Assembly: GCA_021822115.1 (NCBI GenBank)
Contig: JAJZSA010000059.1
Coordinates: 1-16,716 of the forward strand
Source: Pseudomonadota bacterium
GTDB taxonomy: Bacteria; Pseudomonadota; Gammaproteobacteria; Burkholderiales; Gallionellaceae
DNA length: 16,716 nucleotides
Direction of reading: 5' to 3'
Shown: piece after piece, positions 1 to 6,820 of the stretch
Layout of the letters: each line of letters begins with the position of its first letter
Position numbering within the stretch: the stretch's first letter is position 1
Translations under genes and position numbers: made by a program
Notes under the pieces: model-generated
What the model was told of the DNA's origin: nothing
Database searches by the model: none
What the model saw: the letters and a program-made list of their open reading frames with translations, nothing else

Positions 1-436
1 CATCCTGCTCCATGTCGCCGAACTCGTTGTCGCGCAGGATACGGCCATGTTCGTCGGTCTCCGCCTCTTCCGCCTCGACGGCGCGGCGGAAGGTGGATAC
101 CTCCACCGTCTCGTTGCCGAACATCACGTGCACCAGACGGAAGCGACGCCCGATGATGCGCGCACGGCGGAACACGCGCTTGACCTCTTCCGGCGTGGCA
201 TCGGTCGCGACGTCGAAATCCTTGGGATGGCGATCCAGCAACAGGTCGCGCACCGCACCGCCGACCACGAAGGCCTGGTAACCGGCGGCTTGCAGACCTT
301 CGGTCACGCGGCGCGCGGCCTGGCTAATGCCGTCCCGCGCGACGCCGTGCTCCTCGAAGGGGATGGCCTGACCGGCACCGGCCTTGCGCTGGGCAGCCGG
401 CTTGCCGAACATGCGTTTGAAGAGTCGTTTGATCAT
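1..436 (-). CDS. pcnB: Poly(A) polymerase I PcnB, N-terminal part (gene runs off the window)
   Basis: Adds 3' poly(A) tails to RNA with ATP, marking transcripts for decay; a class II nucleotidyltransferase related to CCA-adding enzymes. 145 codons are visible from an ATG at 436, and the 3' end lies beyond base 1. The head domain is clear: GGAVRDLLL at residues 59-67, then KDFDVATDATPEEV from 72, with D73 and D75 as the metal-binding catalytic pair. RRARIIGRRFRLVHV (90-104) and FRRAVEAEE (117-125) follow, as in the PcnB group. The third catalytic Asp and the RNA-binding body are outside the window. The basic start (MIKRLFKRMFGK) is seen in many beta-proteobacterial copies. The ribosome site is weak (GAG, 4 bases upstream). 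A CCA-adding enzyme is the main alternative, but the basic N-terminal extension favours PcnB. Confidence 0.93.
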   Translation of the reverse strand, partial: MIKRLFKRMFGKPAAQRKAGAGQAIPFEEHGVARDGISQAARRVTEGLQAAGYQAFVVGGAVRDLLLDRHPKDFDVATDATPEEVKRVFRRARIIGRRFRLVHVMFGNETVEVSTFRRAVEAEEAETDEHGRILRDNEFGDMEQD

Positions 437-441
437 CGCTC

Positions 442-473
442 AAAAAATTCGAATCGCCGCGAAAATGCGGCGA
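442..473 (-). terminator. GC-rich hairpin plus T6 run in the pcnB leader (possible attenuator)
   Basis: On the minus strand, TCGCCGC and GCGGCGA (467-473 with 454-460) form a 7-bp stem around a 6-base loop. TTCGAA and then six Ts (447-442) follow, ending six bases before the pcnB ATG. The T run is separated from the stem by six bases, so this is a poor classical terminator. It could end part of the HAD-gene transcript or shape the pcnB leader. Seen in sequence; the role is inference. Confidence 0.35.
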
Positions 474-481
474 CGGGCGCG

Positions 482-487
482 ATTATA
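482..487 (-). promoter_or_regulatory. Perfect TATAAT -10 box for pcnB
   Basis: The minus strand reads TATAAT just past the HAD-gene stop and about 46 bases before the pcnB ATG. No good -35 match lies 16-18 bases upstream, where the sequence is close to GATGAG. If it is used, the transcript would start near 475 and carry the 442-473 hairpin in its leader. The box is exact but single-element, so the call is tentative. Confidence 0.45.
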
Positions 488-505
488 CACCGCACATGGC
501 GCACC

Positions 506-1171
506 TCATCCGCGCAGGGAGATCACCGGCCAGCCCTGCTGCTCGGCATGGGCACGCAAGGTGGCATCGGGATCGACCGCCACCGGCCGCCGCACCCGCG
601 ACAACAGCGGCAGATCGTTCAGCGAATCGCTGTAGAAAGTACTCGATGCGAAACTGTCCCAGCCCCAGCCGCGCGCGGCCAGCCATTGCTCCATGCGCAC
701 GACCTTGCCCTCGCGGAAGCTGGGCACACCGGCGACGCGACCGGTGAACTCGCCCTCCTTTTCTTCGGGGTCGGTGGCGATCAGGTGCTCGATGCCGAAT
801 TCGCGCACGATGGGCGCGGTGACGAAACTGTTGGTGGCGGTGATCACCACGCATATATCGCCCGCCTCCAGATGGCTGCGTACCAGCGCACGCGCCTGCT
901 CGCCCATCATCGGGCGCACCTTGCGGTGCATGAATTCCTCATGCCACTGGTCCAGCACCTTGCGCGCATGGCGCGACAAAGGTTTCAGCTGGAAATCGAG
1001 GAACTCATGGATATCCAGCGTGCCCGCCTTGTATTGCTCGTAGAACGCCAGGTTCTTCGCCTCGAACAGTTCGCGGTCGAGCACGCCCTGCTCGATGAGG
1101 AACTGCGACCATTCGAAGTCGCTGTCGCCGCTGAGCAAGGTATTGTCCAGATCGAATAGAGCCAGGTTCAC
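506..1171 (-). CDS. HAD-superfamily subfamily IB phosphatase (SerB-like)
   Basis: 221 aa, probably a cytosolic phosphomonoesterase; the substrate cannot be read from sequence. All four HAD motifs are present: DLDNTLL with nucleophile D7 and acid/base D9, T111 in VITATNSF, K156 in FREGKVV, and YSDSLNDLPLL (180-190) with metal ligands D182 and D186. The helical cap between motifs I and II, with YEQYKAGTLD (44-53), fits the IB subfamily that includes phosphoserine phosphatase-like enzymes and is often found beside pcnB in beta-proteobacteria. The start is GTG at 1171, with GGGGA 12-16 bases and ACGGAC directly upstream. The gene begins only about 12 bases past the T run of the preceding gene's terminator, so its own promoter is unclear. 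A true SerB is unlikely because the N-terminal ACT-like region of that enzyme is missing. Confidence 0.88.
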   Translation of the reverse strand: MNLALFDLDNTLLSGDSDFEWSQFLIEQGVLDRELFEAKNLAFYEQYKAGTLDIHEFLDFQLKPLSRHARKVLDQWHEEFMHRKVRPMMGEQARALVRSHLEAGDICVVITATNSFVTAPIVREFGIEHLIATDPEEKEGEFTGRVAGVPSFREGKVVRMEQWLAARGWGWDSFASSTFYSDSLNDLPLLSRVRRPVAVDPDATLRAHAEQQGWPVISLRG

Positions 1172-1183
1172 GTCCGTTTCCCC

Positions 1184-1220
1184 AAATAAAAAAGGCCTGC
1201 ATTCTACATGCAGGCCTTTT
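1184..1220 (-). terminator. Intrinsic terminator after the TraF-like gene
   Basis: A perfect 12-bp stem (1190-1201 with 1209-1220) surrounds a 7-base loop and is followed on the minus strand by TTTTTTATTT. It starts about 14 bases after the TraF-like stop codon and ends about 12 bases before the HAD-gene GTG. In the plus direction the right arm also ends in TTTT, but no plus-strand gene needs it. Confidence 0.88.
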
Positions 1221-1234
1221 GCAGAAGCAGCCGA

Positions 1235-2563
1235 TCAGAAGTGGAAACCGGTCTGCAATGCCGCGGCAACTTCGTTCTTGGCAGCCGCGGCGACCGACAG
1301 GTCCAGATGCACGCCGAACGGCGACAAGCCCAAGCCCAACGACGGCAGCCCCTTGTAGTTGCCCTTCAGGTCATGACGATAGCCCACGCGCACCTGCGCC
1401 CACTTCCAGGCATCGAACTCCGCGCCCAGACGGATGAACTGCGAGTCGGCACCGAAGCCGGCGATCATCTGCTTGTTGGTGATCACATCCACGTCGACGT
1501 TGGCACTGACCAGGTCGGTCACATAACCGACACCGACGGTGGCGCGCGGCTTGATGGTGATGTCGTTGCCCAGCACGGTCTTCACGTTCTTCGACATCAG
1601 GTCCTTGACCACCACAGCGACCTTGATCTCGCTATCACCGTTACGCGACAAGGTCTTCAAGGCACCGACATCCATATTGAACACGCTGCTGCTGTTCTCG
1701 GAATTGGCGCCGTAGCTGGTCGACACGCCGTTGCCACTCTGCGCGGAAGAAGCGATATCGAAAGTACGCAACTGGGTGAACTTGGGGGTCACGCCGATAT
1801 CGACACCATCCCAGACATCGAAATGGTGCGCCAGCGTGATCCCCACATCCTTGCTCACCACACCGCGCACCAGCAATTGCGACTGCAAACCGGTCACCTG
1901 GCCGCCAGTACCCACGCTGTTGGCTGCGGTCTGGCAGGCGGTCGCAATCTGCGTGGCAGTCCCTGTCGCAGCACCGCAGGAGTTCATGGCTGACGCCAGA
2001 TTAGTCACCGTGGAGTTGTCGGCGGCGGCATAGTTGAATTGCCCGCCCAGCTCGGCGCGACCATCCACCATCAGCGCCACGCCCAGCGTACTGCCGGGAA
2101 CCGCCAGCAAAGCGCCGGCGAACAAACCGCCGGTGAGCGATTTTCCGCTGACGGTGTTCAGGGAAGTATTGAAGTTGGTCAGCGCCGTACCGGCCGTGGA
2201 GGAAGCCGACTGCACCGCGGTCGCATTGGCGGTCGTGGGATTGGCTTGCAACGCAGTCATCGCATTCTGGAAGCTGGTCAGCGCATTGGTCAGGTTGTTC
2301 GCGTTGGTGCTCAGCGTATCCGCATCCTTCTGCAGACTATTGGCATCCAGGAAGCGGGCGCTGACGATAGGGAACTCGAGGGCGAACTTGTCTTTCTCGC
2401 CGGCGGCCGCAGCAGGATTGAGGAAGGCCGCATTGCGCGCATTGGCGGTCGCCGCGCCAGCGCCGCCCATAGCCAACGAACGTGCATCATAGGTCTGGTC
2501 CTGCGCCCAAACGTTGCTACCGATCAGACATGCCGCAGATAAACAGAATGCATACTTCTTCAT
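1235..2563 (-). CDS. TraF-like (TraF_2/FadL-like) outer-membrane beta-barrel protein
   Basis: 442 aa. A signal peptide runs to VWA at residues 18-20 (cleavage before Q21). The mature start, ARSLAMGGAGAATANARNAA followed by FLNPAA, is the hallmark of FadL/PorV/TraF_2-type barrels. Amphipathic strands and a final ...GFHF, a C-terminal aromatic used for barrel assembly, point to the outer membrane. Between about residues 73 and 145 sits an Asn/Thr/Ala-rich, probably helical insert, and C196 and C210 flank a short Ala/Thr loop that may be disulphide-bonded. Databases often call such proteins 'conjugal transfer protein TraF', but no conjugation gene lies nearby and the function is unknown; a porin or hydrophobic-compound channel is plausible. 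Start ATG at 2563 with a weak G-rich ribosome site. The gene is followed by its own terminator. Confidence 0.82.
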   Translation of the reverse strand: MKKYAFCLSAACLIGSNVWAQDQTYDARSLAMGGAGAATANARNAAFLNPAAAAGEKDKFALEFPIVSARFLDANSLQKDADTLSTNANNLTNALTSFQNAMTALQANPTTANATAVQSASSTAGTALTNFNTSLNTVSGKSLTGGLFAGALLAVPGSTLGVALMVDGRAELGGQFNYAAADNSTVTNLASAMNSCGAATGTATQIATACQTAANSVGTGGQVTGLQSQLLVRGVVSKDVGITLAHHFDVWDGVDIGVTPKFTQLRTFDIASSAQSGNGVSTSYGANSENSSSVFNMDVGALKTLSRNGDSEIKVAVVVKDLMSKNVKTVLGNDITIKPRATVGVGYVTDLVSANVDVDVITNKQMIAGFGADSQFIRLGAEFDAWKWAQVRVGYRHDLKGNYKGLPSLGLGLSPFGVHLDLSVAAAAKNEVAAALQTGFHF

Positions 2564-2619
2564 TACGCGCCCCCGCTTGAGAGTTTAGATTTGGATATGG
2601 TACGTGCCGCCACCATCAG

Positions 2620-2638
2620 CCCGGCGTTTCCGGCCGGG
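2620..2638. other. Small GC hairpin between hda and the TraF-like gene
   Basis: CCCGGC (2620-2625) pairs with GCCGGG (2633-2638) around a 7-base loop in the 113-bp gap. No T run follows on either strand, so I do not call it a terminator. It would sit in the 5' leader of the TraF-like mRNA if transcription starts upstream. A CATAAT on the minus strand (2643-2648) is a possible -10 with no convincing -35. Confidence 0.3.
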
Positions 2639-2676
2639 GCGCATTATGCATTAAAAAACAAACGCATCACATTCCG

Positions 2677-3306
2677 TCAGAACGGCTGCGCCATCACTTC
2701 CTTGAGCAATGGCACCGAAGCGGCGCGCTTGAGGCGCAGGCAATGCTCGTCCAGCGCATCCAGCACGCGCAGCAACGAGGACAGGTCGCGCCGACCGTGG
2801 CGCAGCAGGTATTGCGTGACTTCCGGCGGCAATTCGAAACCGCGCGCCCCGGCATGCTGGCGCAGCGCTTCGGCCTTTTCCTCATCGTTCAGCGCCTGCA
2901 CTTGATAGACCAGCCCCCAGCCCAGCCGCGTACGCAAGTCGTCGCGCAAGACCAGATGTAGCGGCGCCTGCGTGCCGCTCACCAGCAGCAATCCCCCTTG
3001 TTCGCGCATGCGGTTATAGAGCTCGAACAAAGCGACCTGCGCCGCGTCGTCCAGCCGCTCGACATCGTCCAGCGCCACGCAGCGCGCCGCCTCCGGCACA
3101 GCCCCTGCAGCGTAACAAGCATCCGGCTGGCGCAGCGCCATGGCTTGCAACAGGTGGCTCTTGCCGCTGCCGGCCGCGCCCCACAGGTAGATCGCCCCTG
3201 TCTGCGCCTGGCGCAGCGCGGCCAGCAGTTCCGCGTTGCGGCCGACGACGAAGTTATCGAGGGAAGGCACCCACTCCGGTGCGATGCCCAGCAACATCTG
3301 GTTCAT
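2677..3306 (-). CDS. hda: DnaA regulatory inactivator Hda
   Basis: 209 aa AAA+ protein homologous to DnaA domain III. With the DNA-loaded beta clamp it promotes hydrolysis of DnaA-bound ATP (RIDA), preventing over-initiation at oriC. Visible parts: a QMLLGI segment at residues 3-8 that could be the clamp-binding motif, DNFVVGRN (17-24), Walker A GAAGSGKS (43-50), Walker B ALDDV (78-82), the box VII arginine-finger region LRTRLGWG (R127) and sensor II around R173. There is no DnaA domain IV, which separates it from DnaA. The ATG at 3306 overlaps the stop of the PerM-like gene (ATGA), so the two are translationally coupled. An in-frame reading further upstream overlaps that gene and is not used. 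A generic DnaA/Hda-family protein is the only alternative. Confidence 0.93.
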   Translation of the reverse strand: MNQMLLGIAPEWVPSLDNFVVGRNAELLAALRQAQTGAIYLWGAAGSGKSHLLQAMALRQPDACYAAGAVPEAARCVALDDVERLDDAAQVALFELYNRMREQGGLLLVSGTQAPLHLVLRDDLRTRLGWGLVYQVQALNDEEKAEALRQHAGARGFELPPEVTQYLLRHGRRDLSSLLRVLDALDEHCLRLKRAASVPLLKEVMAQPF

Positions 3307-4364
3307 GGTTTGCGATACATCGTGCTTGAAAGATAGTGCTGACGCAAATGGCGCAACAGCACCAGCAACACCGCCGCCAGCGGCAAGGCCAGCAGGATGC
3401 CGAAGAAGCCGAACAACTGGCCGAAGGCCATCAGCGCGAAGATCACCGCCAGCGGATGCAGACCGATGCGATCGCCCACCAGCCACGGGGTGACGAGCAT
3501 GCCTTCCAGCAGCTGCCCGGCCGCGAACGCCCCCCATACCCACAGCAAGTCGGTACCGAAGCCGAATTGCATGGCGGCCGCCAGGGTAGCCAGCAACAAG
3601 CCCAGCACCATGCCCAGATAGGGCACGAACACCAGGACGCCGGCGACGATACCGATAGGCAGGGCGAACTCCAAGCCGACCAACCACAACGCGAGCGCAT
3701 AGAACACGCTCATCACCGCCATCACCGCCAATTGCCCGCGCAAGAACTCGGCCAGCACGCTGTCTGCTTCGCGGGCGATGGTGCGGATACGTACATGCCA
3801 ATGGCGCGGCAGCAGGTCATCCACGCGCGCCAGCAGTTCGTCCCAGTCGCGCAGCAGGTAGAACATCACCACCGGCAACAGCAGCAGGTTGGCGAACATG
3901 CCCAACAAAGCGCCACCGCTCTCGCCCAACCAGGGCAACAACACGCCCGATGCCAGACCGCCCGCACGCTGCCAGTGTTCCAGCATCCATTGCTTGAGCG
4001 CCGCACCGCCCCAGTCCACCTGCATACCCAGGGTCTGCTGCAACCACGGCCCGAGACGGTTGCGCGCGGCATCCAGCCACTGCGGCAGACGCTCCACCAG
4101 CAAGGCCGATTCCTGCTGCAACAAAGGCAACAGGATGAGCAGCAGGCCAGCACCGAGAAGCAACGCACCCAGCATCACCAGCAACACCGCCACGGTGCGC
4201 GGCAACCCGGCGGCGCACAGGCGATCCACCAGCGGGTCGCAGATGTAGGCCAGCACGGCCGCAGCGACGAACGGCGCCAGGATGGGAGCCAACAGGTAGA
4301 GCAAGGCAAAGGTGACGACGGCCAGCGCCAGCCAGAGCATGGCGACAGAGCGGGAGACGGTCAT
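3303..4364 (-). CDS. AI-2E/PerM-family membrane transporter
   Basis: 353 aa multi-pass inner-membrane protein of the PerM/AI-2E (TqsA-like) family. Hydrophobic segments lie at about residues 8-42 and 58-83, a soluble amphipathic stretch from about 86-140 carries [17 protein letters not shown], and several membrane segments follow. The C-terminal family signature is clear: [20 protein letters not shown], then [19 protein letters not shown]. Members have been linked to autoinducer-2, ions or other small solutes, so the substrate is open. It overlaps hda by 4 bases and diverges from purM. PerM-type genes next to hda and purMN are also seen in gamma-proteobacteria, so the order is conserved rather than specific. 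The first ATG (4364) is used; a second at residue 9 is possible, and neither has a strong ribosome site. Confidence 0.9.
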   Translation of the reverse strand: MTVSRSVAMLWLALAVVTFALLYLLAPILAPFVAAAVLAYICDPLVDRLCAAGLPRTVAVLLVMLGALLLGAGLLLILLPLLQQESALLVERLPQWLDAARNRLGPWLQQTLGMQVDWGGAALKQWMLEHWQRAGGLASGVLLPWLGESGGALLGMFANLLLLPVVMFYLLRDWDELLARVDDLLPRHWHVRIRTIAREADSVLAEFLRGQLAVMAVMSVFYALALWLVGLEFALPIGIVAGVLVFVPYLGMVLGLLLATLAAAMQFGFGTDLLWVWGAFAAGQLLEGMLVTPWLVGDRIGLHPLAVIFALMAFGQLFGFFGILLALPLAAVLLVLLRHLRQHYLSSTMYRKP

Positions 4365-4428
4365 TTCGGGTAAAATCCGCAGCGAAAATCGTGCCGCACT
4401 TTACCATTCCAGAAAGCGAGAACTCAAC
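4365..4428. promoter_or_regulatory. Divergent promoter region between the PerM-like gene and purM
   Basis: Only 64 bp separate the two starts. On the plus strand TAAAAT (4371-4376) could be a -10 for purM, without a good -35. On the minus strand TTGAGT (4427-4422) and TAAAGT (4403-4398), 18 bases apart, could drive the PerM-like gene and hda. The two candidate promoters would overlap. I see no clear operator. GCGAG (4416-4420) is the probable purM ribosome site. Confidence 0.35.
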
Positions 4429-5469
4429 TTGAGCCAGAACGACTCCCTCTCCTATCGTGACGCCGGTGTAGACATCGACGCGGGCGACCAGCTGGTCGAG
4501 AACATCAAACCCTATGCCAAGCGCACCATGCGCCCCGAGGTGCTGTCCGGCATCGGCGGCTTCGGCGGTCTGGTCGAGATCTCGAAGAAGTTCAAGGAGC
4601 CGGTGCTGGTCTCCGGCACCGATGGCGTGGGCACCAAACTCAAGCTGGCCTTCGAACTCAACCGCCACGACACCGTGGGCATCGATCTGGTCGCAATGAG
4701 CGTGAACGACATCCTGGTGCAGGGTGCCGAACCGCTGTTCTTCCTCGATTACTTCGCCTGCGGCAAGCTGGACGTACCGGCCGCCACCGAAGTCATCAAG
4801 GGCATCGCCAAGGGCTGTGAGGATTCCGGTTGCGCGCTGATCGGCGGCGAGACCGCCGAGATGCCGGGCATGTACCCGGTGGGCGAATACGATCTGGCCG
4901 GCTTCGCCGTCGGCGTGGTGGAGAAGAGCAAGATCATCACCGGCGACACCATCCAGGCCGGCGACGTGGTGCTGGGTTTGGCCTCCAACGGCGCCCACTC
5001 CAACGGCTATTCGCTGGTGCGCAAGATCATCGCGCGCAGCAAGCCCGACCTGAACGAGAAATTCGACGGCGAACGCACGCTGGCCGACTGCATCATGGCC
5101 CCCACCCGCCTGTATGTGAAACCCATGCTGTCGCTGATGCAGAAAGTGAACGTGAAGGGCATGGCGCACATCACTGGTGGCGGTATCACCGAGAACGTGC
5201 CGCGCGTGTTGCCCGCCAATGTGGTGGCCGACATCGACAGCAGCACCTGGCAGATGCCGCGCCTGTTCCTGTGGCTGCAAAGCGAGGGCAAGGTCGCGCA
5301 GCAGGAGATGTTCCGCACCTTCAACTGCGGCATCGGCATGGTGGTGATCGTGGCGGCAGCGGATGCCGACGCCGCCATCGCCCATCTGCAAGCCGCAGGC
5401 GAGACGGTATCGCGCATCGGCAGCATCCGTCCGCGCAACGGCGACGAGCACCAGACCCAAGTACGCTGA
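4429..5469 (+). CDS. purM: Phosphoribosylformylglycinamidine cyclo-ligase (AIR synthetase) PurM
   Basis: 346 aa cytosolic enzyme that closes the imidazole ring: FGAM + ATP to AIR, the fifth step of de novo purine synthesis. Motifs in order: [12 protein letters not shown] (8-19), GIGGFGG (41-47), the nucleotide-binding [10 protein letters not shown] (63-72), [20 protein letters not shown] (90-109) and GGETAEMPG (139-147); later come [15 protein letters not shown] and [13 protein letters not shown]. The length matches E. coli PurM (345 aa). I chose TTG at 4429 because it gives the conserved N-terminus and follows GCGAG by 8 bases; the frame is open further upstream, but that part is non-homologous and overlaps the divergent gene. 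The stop shares one base with the purN start (TGATG), so the pair is co-translated. Confidence 0.96.
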   Translation: MSQNDSLSYRDAGVDIDAGDQLVENIKPYAKRTMRPEVLSGIGGFGGLVEISKKFKEPVLVSGTDGVGTKLKLAFELNRHDTVGIDLVAMSVNDILVQGAEPLFFLDYFACGKLDVPAATEVIKGIAKGCEDSGCALIGGETAEMPGMYPVGEYDLAGFAVGVVEKSKIITGDTIQAGDVVLGLASNGAHSNGYSLVRKIIARSKPDLNEKFDGERTLADCIMAPTRLYVKPMLSLMQKVNVKGMAHITGGGITENVPRVLPANVVADIDSSTWQMPRLFLWLQSEGKVAQQEMFRTFNCGIGMVVIVAAADADAAIAHLQAAGETVSRIGSIRPRNGDEHQTQVR

Positions 5470-6116
5470 TGCCCGCGGCAAAGAACATCGTCATCCTCAT
5501 CTCCGGTCGCGGCAGCAACATGGAAGCCTTGCTGCGCGCCCGTCTGCCTTGCCGCATCGCCGCGGTGATCAGCAACAAGGCTGATGCCGAAGGCTTGCCC
5601 GTCGCCCGGGAACAAGGCGTCGCCACGGCCGTGGTGGCGCACAAGGATTACGCCAGCCGCGATGATTTCGATACTGCCCTGGCACAGGAGATCGACCGCC
5701 ACCAAGCGGACCTGGTGGTGCTGGCTGGCTTCATGCGCATCCTCACCCCGGGTTTCGTGACGCGTTACAGCGGCCGCCTGATCAACATCCACCCTTCGCT
5801 GCTGCCCGCCTACACCGGCGTGGACACGCATGCGCGTGCGCTGCGCGACGGCGTGAAGATCCACGGTTGCACCGTGCATTTCGTGACCCCGGACCTCGAT
5901 GTCGGCCCCATCATCCTCCAGGCCGCAGTGCCGGTATTGCAGGACGACACGCCGGATACGCTGGCCGCACGCGTGCTGCATGAAGAGCATCGCATCCTGC
6001 CGCAGGCGGTACGCTGGCTGTGTCGCGACCAGGTGCGCCTGAACGCCCACGGGCGCGTCGAAGTCGACCGCCTGGAGCAACTGGGCACCACCCTGATCTC
6101 GCCCGGACTGGATTGA
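5469..6116 (+). CDS. purN: Phosphoribosylglycinamide formyltransferase PurN
   Basis: 215 aa cytosolic enzyme transferring a formyl group from 10-formyl-tetrahydrofolate to GAR, giving FGAR, the third step of purine synthesis. ISGRGSN (11-17) is the phosphate-binding loop, NIHPSLLP (106-113) holds catalytic N106 and H108, and DLDVGPIIL (142-150) holds D144. These residue numbers equal those in E. coli PurN (212 aa). THARAL (120-125) follows the active-site loop. The ATG overlaps the purM stop by one base, and the next gene starts two bases after the purN stop. PurU-type formyl-THF hydrolases share this domain but have an N-terminal ACT domain, absent here. Confidence 0.96.
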   Translation: MPAAKNIVILISGRGSNMEALLRARLPCRIAAVISNKADAEGLPVAREQGVATAVVAHKDYASRDDFDTALAQEIDRHQADLVVLAGFMRILTPGFVTRYSGRLINIHPSLLPAYTGVDTHARALRDGVKIHGCTVHFVTPDLDVGPIILQAAVPVLQDDTPDTLAARVLHEEHRILPQAVRWLCRDQVRLNAHGRVEVDRLEQLGTTLISPGLD

Positions 6117-6118
6117 AC

Positions 6119-6820
6119 ATGCGCGCCCTGTTCGCCCTCCTGCTTTGCACCCTGTCTGCCTTGGCACAGGCAGACACTTGGCCGCAGCGCATCGAAGCGA
6201 AATACGACATCCTCAAACAAGGTATCAAGCTGGCCGAAGTGAACGAGGTGTTCGAACGCAACGATGACCAGTATCGCATCACCAGCATCACCAGACCGGT
6301 GGGGCTGCTCGCACTGTTCCAACCGGAAACCATCATCGTCAACAGCGAGGGCGAGGTCACCGAGCAAGGCCTGATCCCACACCGCTTCACCCATCGCCGC
6401 ACGCGTGACACCAGCAAGGACAGCATCGCCGATTTCGACTGGCAGCATAACGAGCTCACCTTGAGCAGCCAGTCCGGCATCCGCCAGCTGGCATTGCCGC
6501 CGCATACGCAGGACCGCCTGAGCGTGATGTACCAGTTCATCATCGTGCCGCCGCATGGCCGCCTGGAGATCGACTTCTACATGACCAACGGTCACAAGCT
6601 GGAACCCTATCATTACCAGCTCAATCCGGCGCAGACAGTGGAAGTGCCGTTCGGCAAACTGCGCAGCTACTATCTGTACACACTGCCGCAGAAGACCGCC
6701 TGGAAATCCGAACTGTGGCTGGCCATCGACCACGGTTACATGCCATGCAAGGTGGTGGTGACCGAGGATGACGGTTCGCAACTGGTGCAGGAGTTGCGCA
6801 CCCTGAACATGGTGCCGTGA
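6119..6820 (+). CDS. Exported DUF3108 protein, first of a tandem pair
   Basis: 233 aa. A signal peptide (hydrophobic residues 3-15, likely cleavage after A18 in ALAQA) sends it to the periplasm. The rest is a beta-rich DUF3108 domain: YDILKQGIKLAEVNEVFE (29-46), ITSITRPVGLLALF (54-67), QDRLSVMYQF (131-140), VPFGKLRSYYLYTLP (176-190) and ELWLAIDHGYMPCKVVV (198-214). The biochemical role of DUF3108 is not known to me. It follows purN by two bases and overlaps the next gene by four (GTGA), so it is part of the purMN transcript. The shared fold and motifs make it a paralogue of its downstream neighbour. No catalytic residues can be named. Confidence 0.85.
   Translation: MRALFALLLCTLSALAQADTWPQRIEAKYDILKQGIKLAEVNEVFERNDDQYRITSITRPVGLLALFQPETIIVNSEGEVTEQGLIPHRFTHRRTRDTSKDSIADFDWQHNELTLSSQSGIRQLALPPHTQDRLSVMYQFIIVPPHGRLEIDFYMTNGHKLEPYHYQLNPAQTVEVPFGKLRSYYLYTLPQKTAWKSELWLAIDHGYMPCKVVVTEDDGSQLVQELRTLNMVP

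Noticed and set aside
2528..2563. Lipoprotein signal in the TraF-like protein (Cys at residues 7 and 12)
   Set aside because: The residues before the cysteines do not fit a lipobox, and a normal signal peptidase I site (VWA) follows.
2620..2638. Hairpin after hda as a terminator
   Set aside because: It has a six-bp stem with no T run on either side.
3336..4373. Long Gln/His-rich plus-strand reading frame
   Set aside because: It is antisense to the PerM-like membrane protein; reversed CTG and similar codons give CAG (Gln). There is no ribosome site or recognizable domain.
4312..4428. Upstream ATG extension of purM
   Set aside because: It would add 39 residues without homology and overlap the start of the divergent gene; TTG 4429 gives the normal length.
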